A DNA stretch of 64,000 nucleotides, taken from Rhabdornis inornatus. Its lineage: Eukaryota; Chordata; Aves; Passeriformes; Rhabdornithidae. Below, in pieces: positions 62,656 to 64,000 of this stretch; within the stretch, counting starts at the first letter, position 1; each line of letters begins with the position of its first letter. Made by a program: the position numbers and the translations under genes. Below the pieces are notes generated by a model. The model was not told the origin of the DNA and made no database searches. It saw only the letters and a list, made by a program, of their open reading frames with translations. The stretch lies in the NCBI GenBank assembly GCA_013397075.1, contig VWZS01003947.1, positions 991,322-1,055,321 on the forward strand, written 5' to 3'.

Positions 62656-64000
62656 GTAAGTGTTGTCTCTGCAAGTCGTGTGGGAGCAAAGGTAGGCAAT
62701 TTACAATCACTGCAAATATGTAACAACTGTGCTGCGTACTGAGTGCTGAAGATTAATGTGCCTTGACACTTTTCTCCAGCCTGATACATTTCCTGAGCGC
62801 TGTTTTGACTTCAGGATGAAACTCTGTGTGTAGTGTATTTGTTAATATTGTCAGATGATTCAGAAAAGTCTTTTTCATCAGCAGAAGGGCACTAATCCTT
62901 TTGTGTAGAGTATGTTTTAATATTCACAATCTACTTGAGAATTCTTTTCTTTCACTTCTTGTTGTACATGTCACGAAAAATACTGTGAGTGTCTGAACAA
63001 CATAATTTTCATACTTATTTGTACAATAAGTATATTTACAATGTAAAGATAAATAACATTTCCTAAATAGTGTTTAATTATGATATTCCAGCAGCATATA
63101 CTAAATCCATTTTATCTAGTGGGCTTGTTCACCATGGCTTTTTGTGTGAGAATAATGGAGCTGTCACTGTAGGATGAATACTTAAGACTTCATAGATAAG
63201 CTGGGGACTGCCAGGTTAGTTCTCTTCAGTAAAGTACATTCAATTTCCTTTAAAAGCAGAGGAGTACTGATCCATGTACATGTTAGCTTTTTTTCTCAGG
63301 CATGATGTTGGCTAACTCAGTTTTCTTCAGAAAGAACTGTGTCCCTTACAGTGCTGCAAAGTGTAACTGCTTTGTGTTAATATAAAATCTCTTGGCCAAG
63401 TGATACTTTCTTAAATGTTCATTTTAGTTTCCTGTCAGTGTAATAATGCTGCTGCAAAATCAGAAAGGTTATCTGTTGATTTAGTTATAACTTCCAAATC
63501 TGTATAAAACTATATACTTGCAATTTAATTTGTTCCTTCATTTTTATGGTGTTTTAGAGGCTGATAATCACCAATTACTCTGGTGTTTACACTTCTCTCT
63601 TTGTAATTGATTTCTCTGTGGTTAAGAAATTTTGATCCTTATTTTTCATTAGAGGCATTCTCCTGAGAAGTACTGAATCCTTGTATGAGATTATTCTCAT
63701 GCCAGTGTCTCAAAATTTCTATTATGAGTTGCATGCATAATTTTACCTTTTCCAGTTCACTTTTCTGCTTAGTGCTGGTTTCTGTGCTGTCTTCTACAGC
63801 ACTTATAAGTGAAGTACATATGGCTTACTCTGAAATAATGAAAATTCTGCTTAAGGTAACAGCTGTCAAAACTGTGGGGAAACTCCTTCTCTACTTCATG
63901 GCTGTTGTGTGTACTGCTATACAGCGAGACAGCTGTGCTGATTTTGCTTCTTTGCATGTTGCAATGCTGGATTTTTTTTCCTTTTGATTTGAATCATCAA
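62656..64000 (+). other. BTBD8: BTBD8 intron 5, continuing past the window
   Basis: After the donor at 62656 no further BTBD8 exon was found. The open frame 63685-63987 has no BTB or BACK similarity and lacks a matching splice acceptor and donor pair, so it is treated as intronic. Confidence 0.7.

Noticed and set aside
1..64000. CRISPR array, bacterial operon, phage or endogenous viral system
   Set aside because: The window is spliced vertebrate DNA throughout. No regularly spaced repeats, no prokaryotic gene organisation and no viral-like open frame was found.

Overview
The window is vertebrate nuclear DNA, most likely from a bird. It holds three multi-exon genes on the + strand, with GT-AG introns of about 0.08 to 8 kb, AT-rich introns, and CpG islands at the EPHX4 and BTBD8 starts. 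A 3'-end fragment of a CR1 LINE (about 55334-55708), the dominant retroposon of birds and other reptiles, supports the bird assignment. The gene order BRDT - EPHX4 - BTBD8, all in one direction, matches the order I know from human 1p22. The species cannot be named from the sequence.

Layout. 1-3321: no coding exon found; it may hold BRDT 5' noncoding exons or promoter. 3322-24263: BRDT, a BET-family acetyl-histone reader. Its 19 coding exons join in frame to 1007 codons: bromodomain 1, motif A, bromodomain 2, a serine/acidic segment and motif B coiled coil, a basic patch, the ET domain, a long serine run, and a C-terminal P-TEFb-interaction motif. 24264-29743: intergenic, ending in a CpG island. 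29744-45527: EPHX4, an alpha/beta-hydrolase (epoxide hydrolase family). Its 7 coding exons join to 352 codons with the catalytic triad intact. 45528-49671: intergenic, with EPHX4 polyadenylation signals, a second GC-rich promoter region and two assembly joins. 49672-64000: the 5' part of BTBD8 (5 coding exons, 246 codons visible), running off the right edge.

Main observations. (1) The 1965-base segment 47588-49552 is bounded by a single N on each side and appears base-for-base the same as 49731-51695, offset 2143. It carries a second copy of BTBD8 exon 1 (partial) and exon 2, and is best read as an unmerged redundant contig. (2) The second bromodomain of BRDT has lost the usual two-tyrosine ZA-loop motif and is two residues shorter there, while bromodomain 1 is canonical. 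(3) There are several perfect or near-perfect palindromes, two GC-rich minisatellites next to gene starts, and two upstream ORFs just ahead of the BRDT start codon.

The three genes do not form a pathway: BRDT is a germline chromatin reader, EPHX4 a membrane-anchored hydrolase of uncertain substrate, and BTBD8 a BTB/clathrin-adaptor-linked protein. They are linked by conserved synteny only. I found no tRNA, rRNA, CRISPR array, intact transposon or viral gene, and no convincing undescribed biological system.
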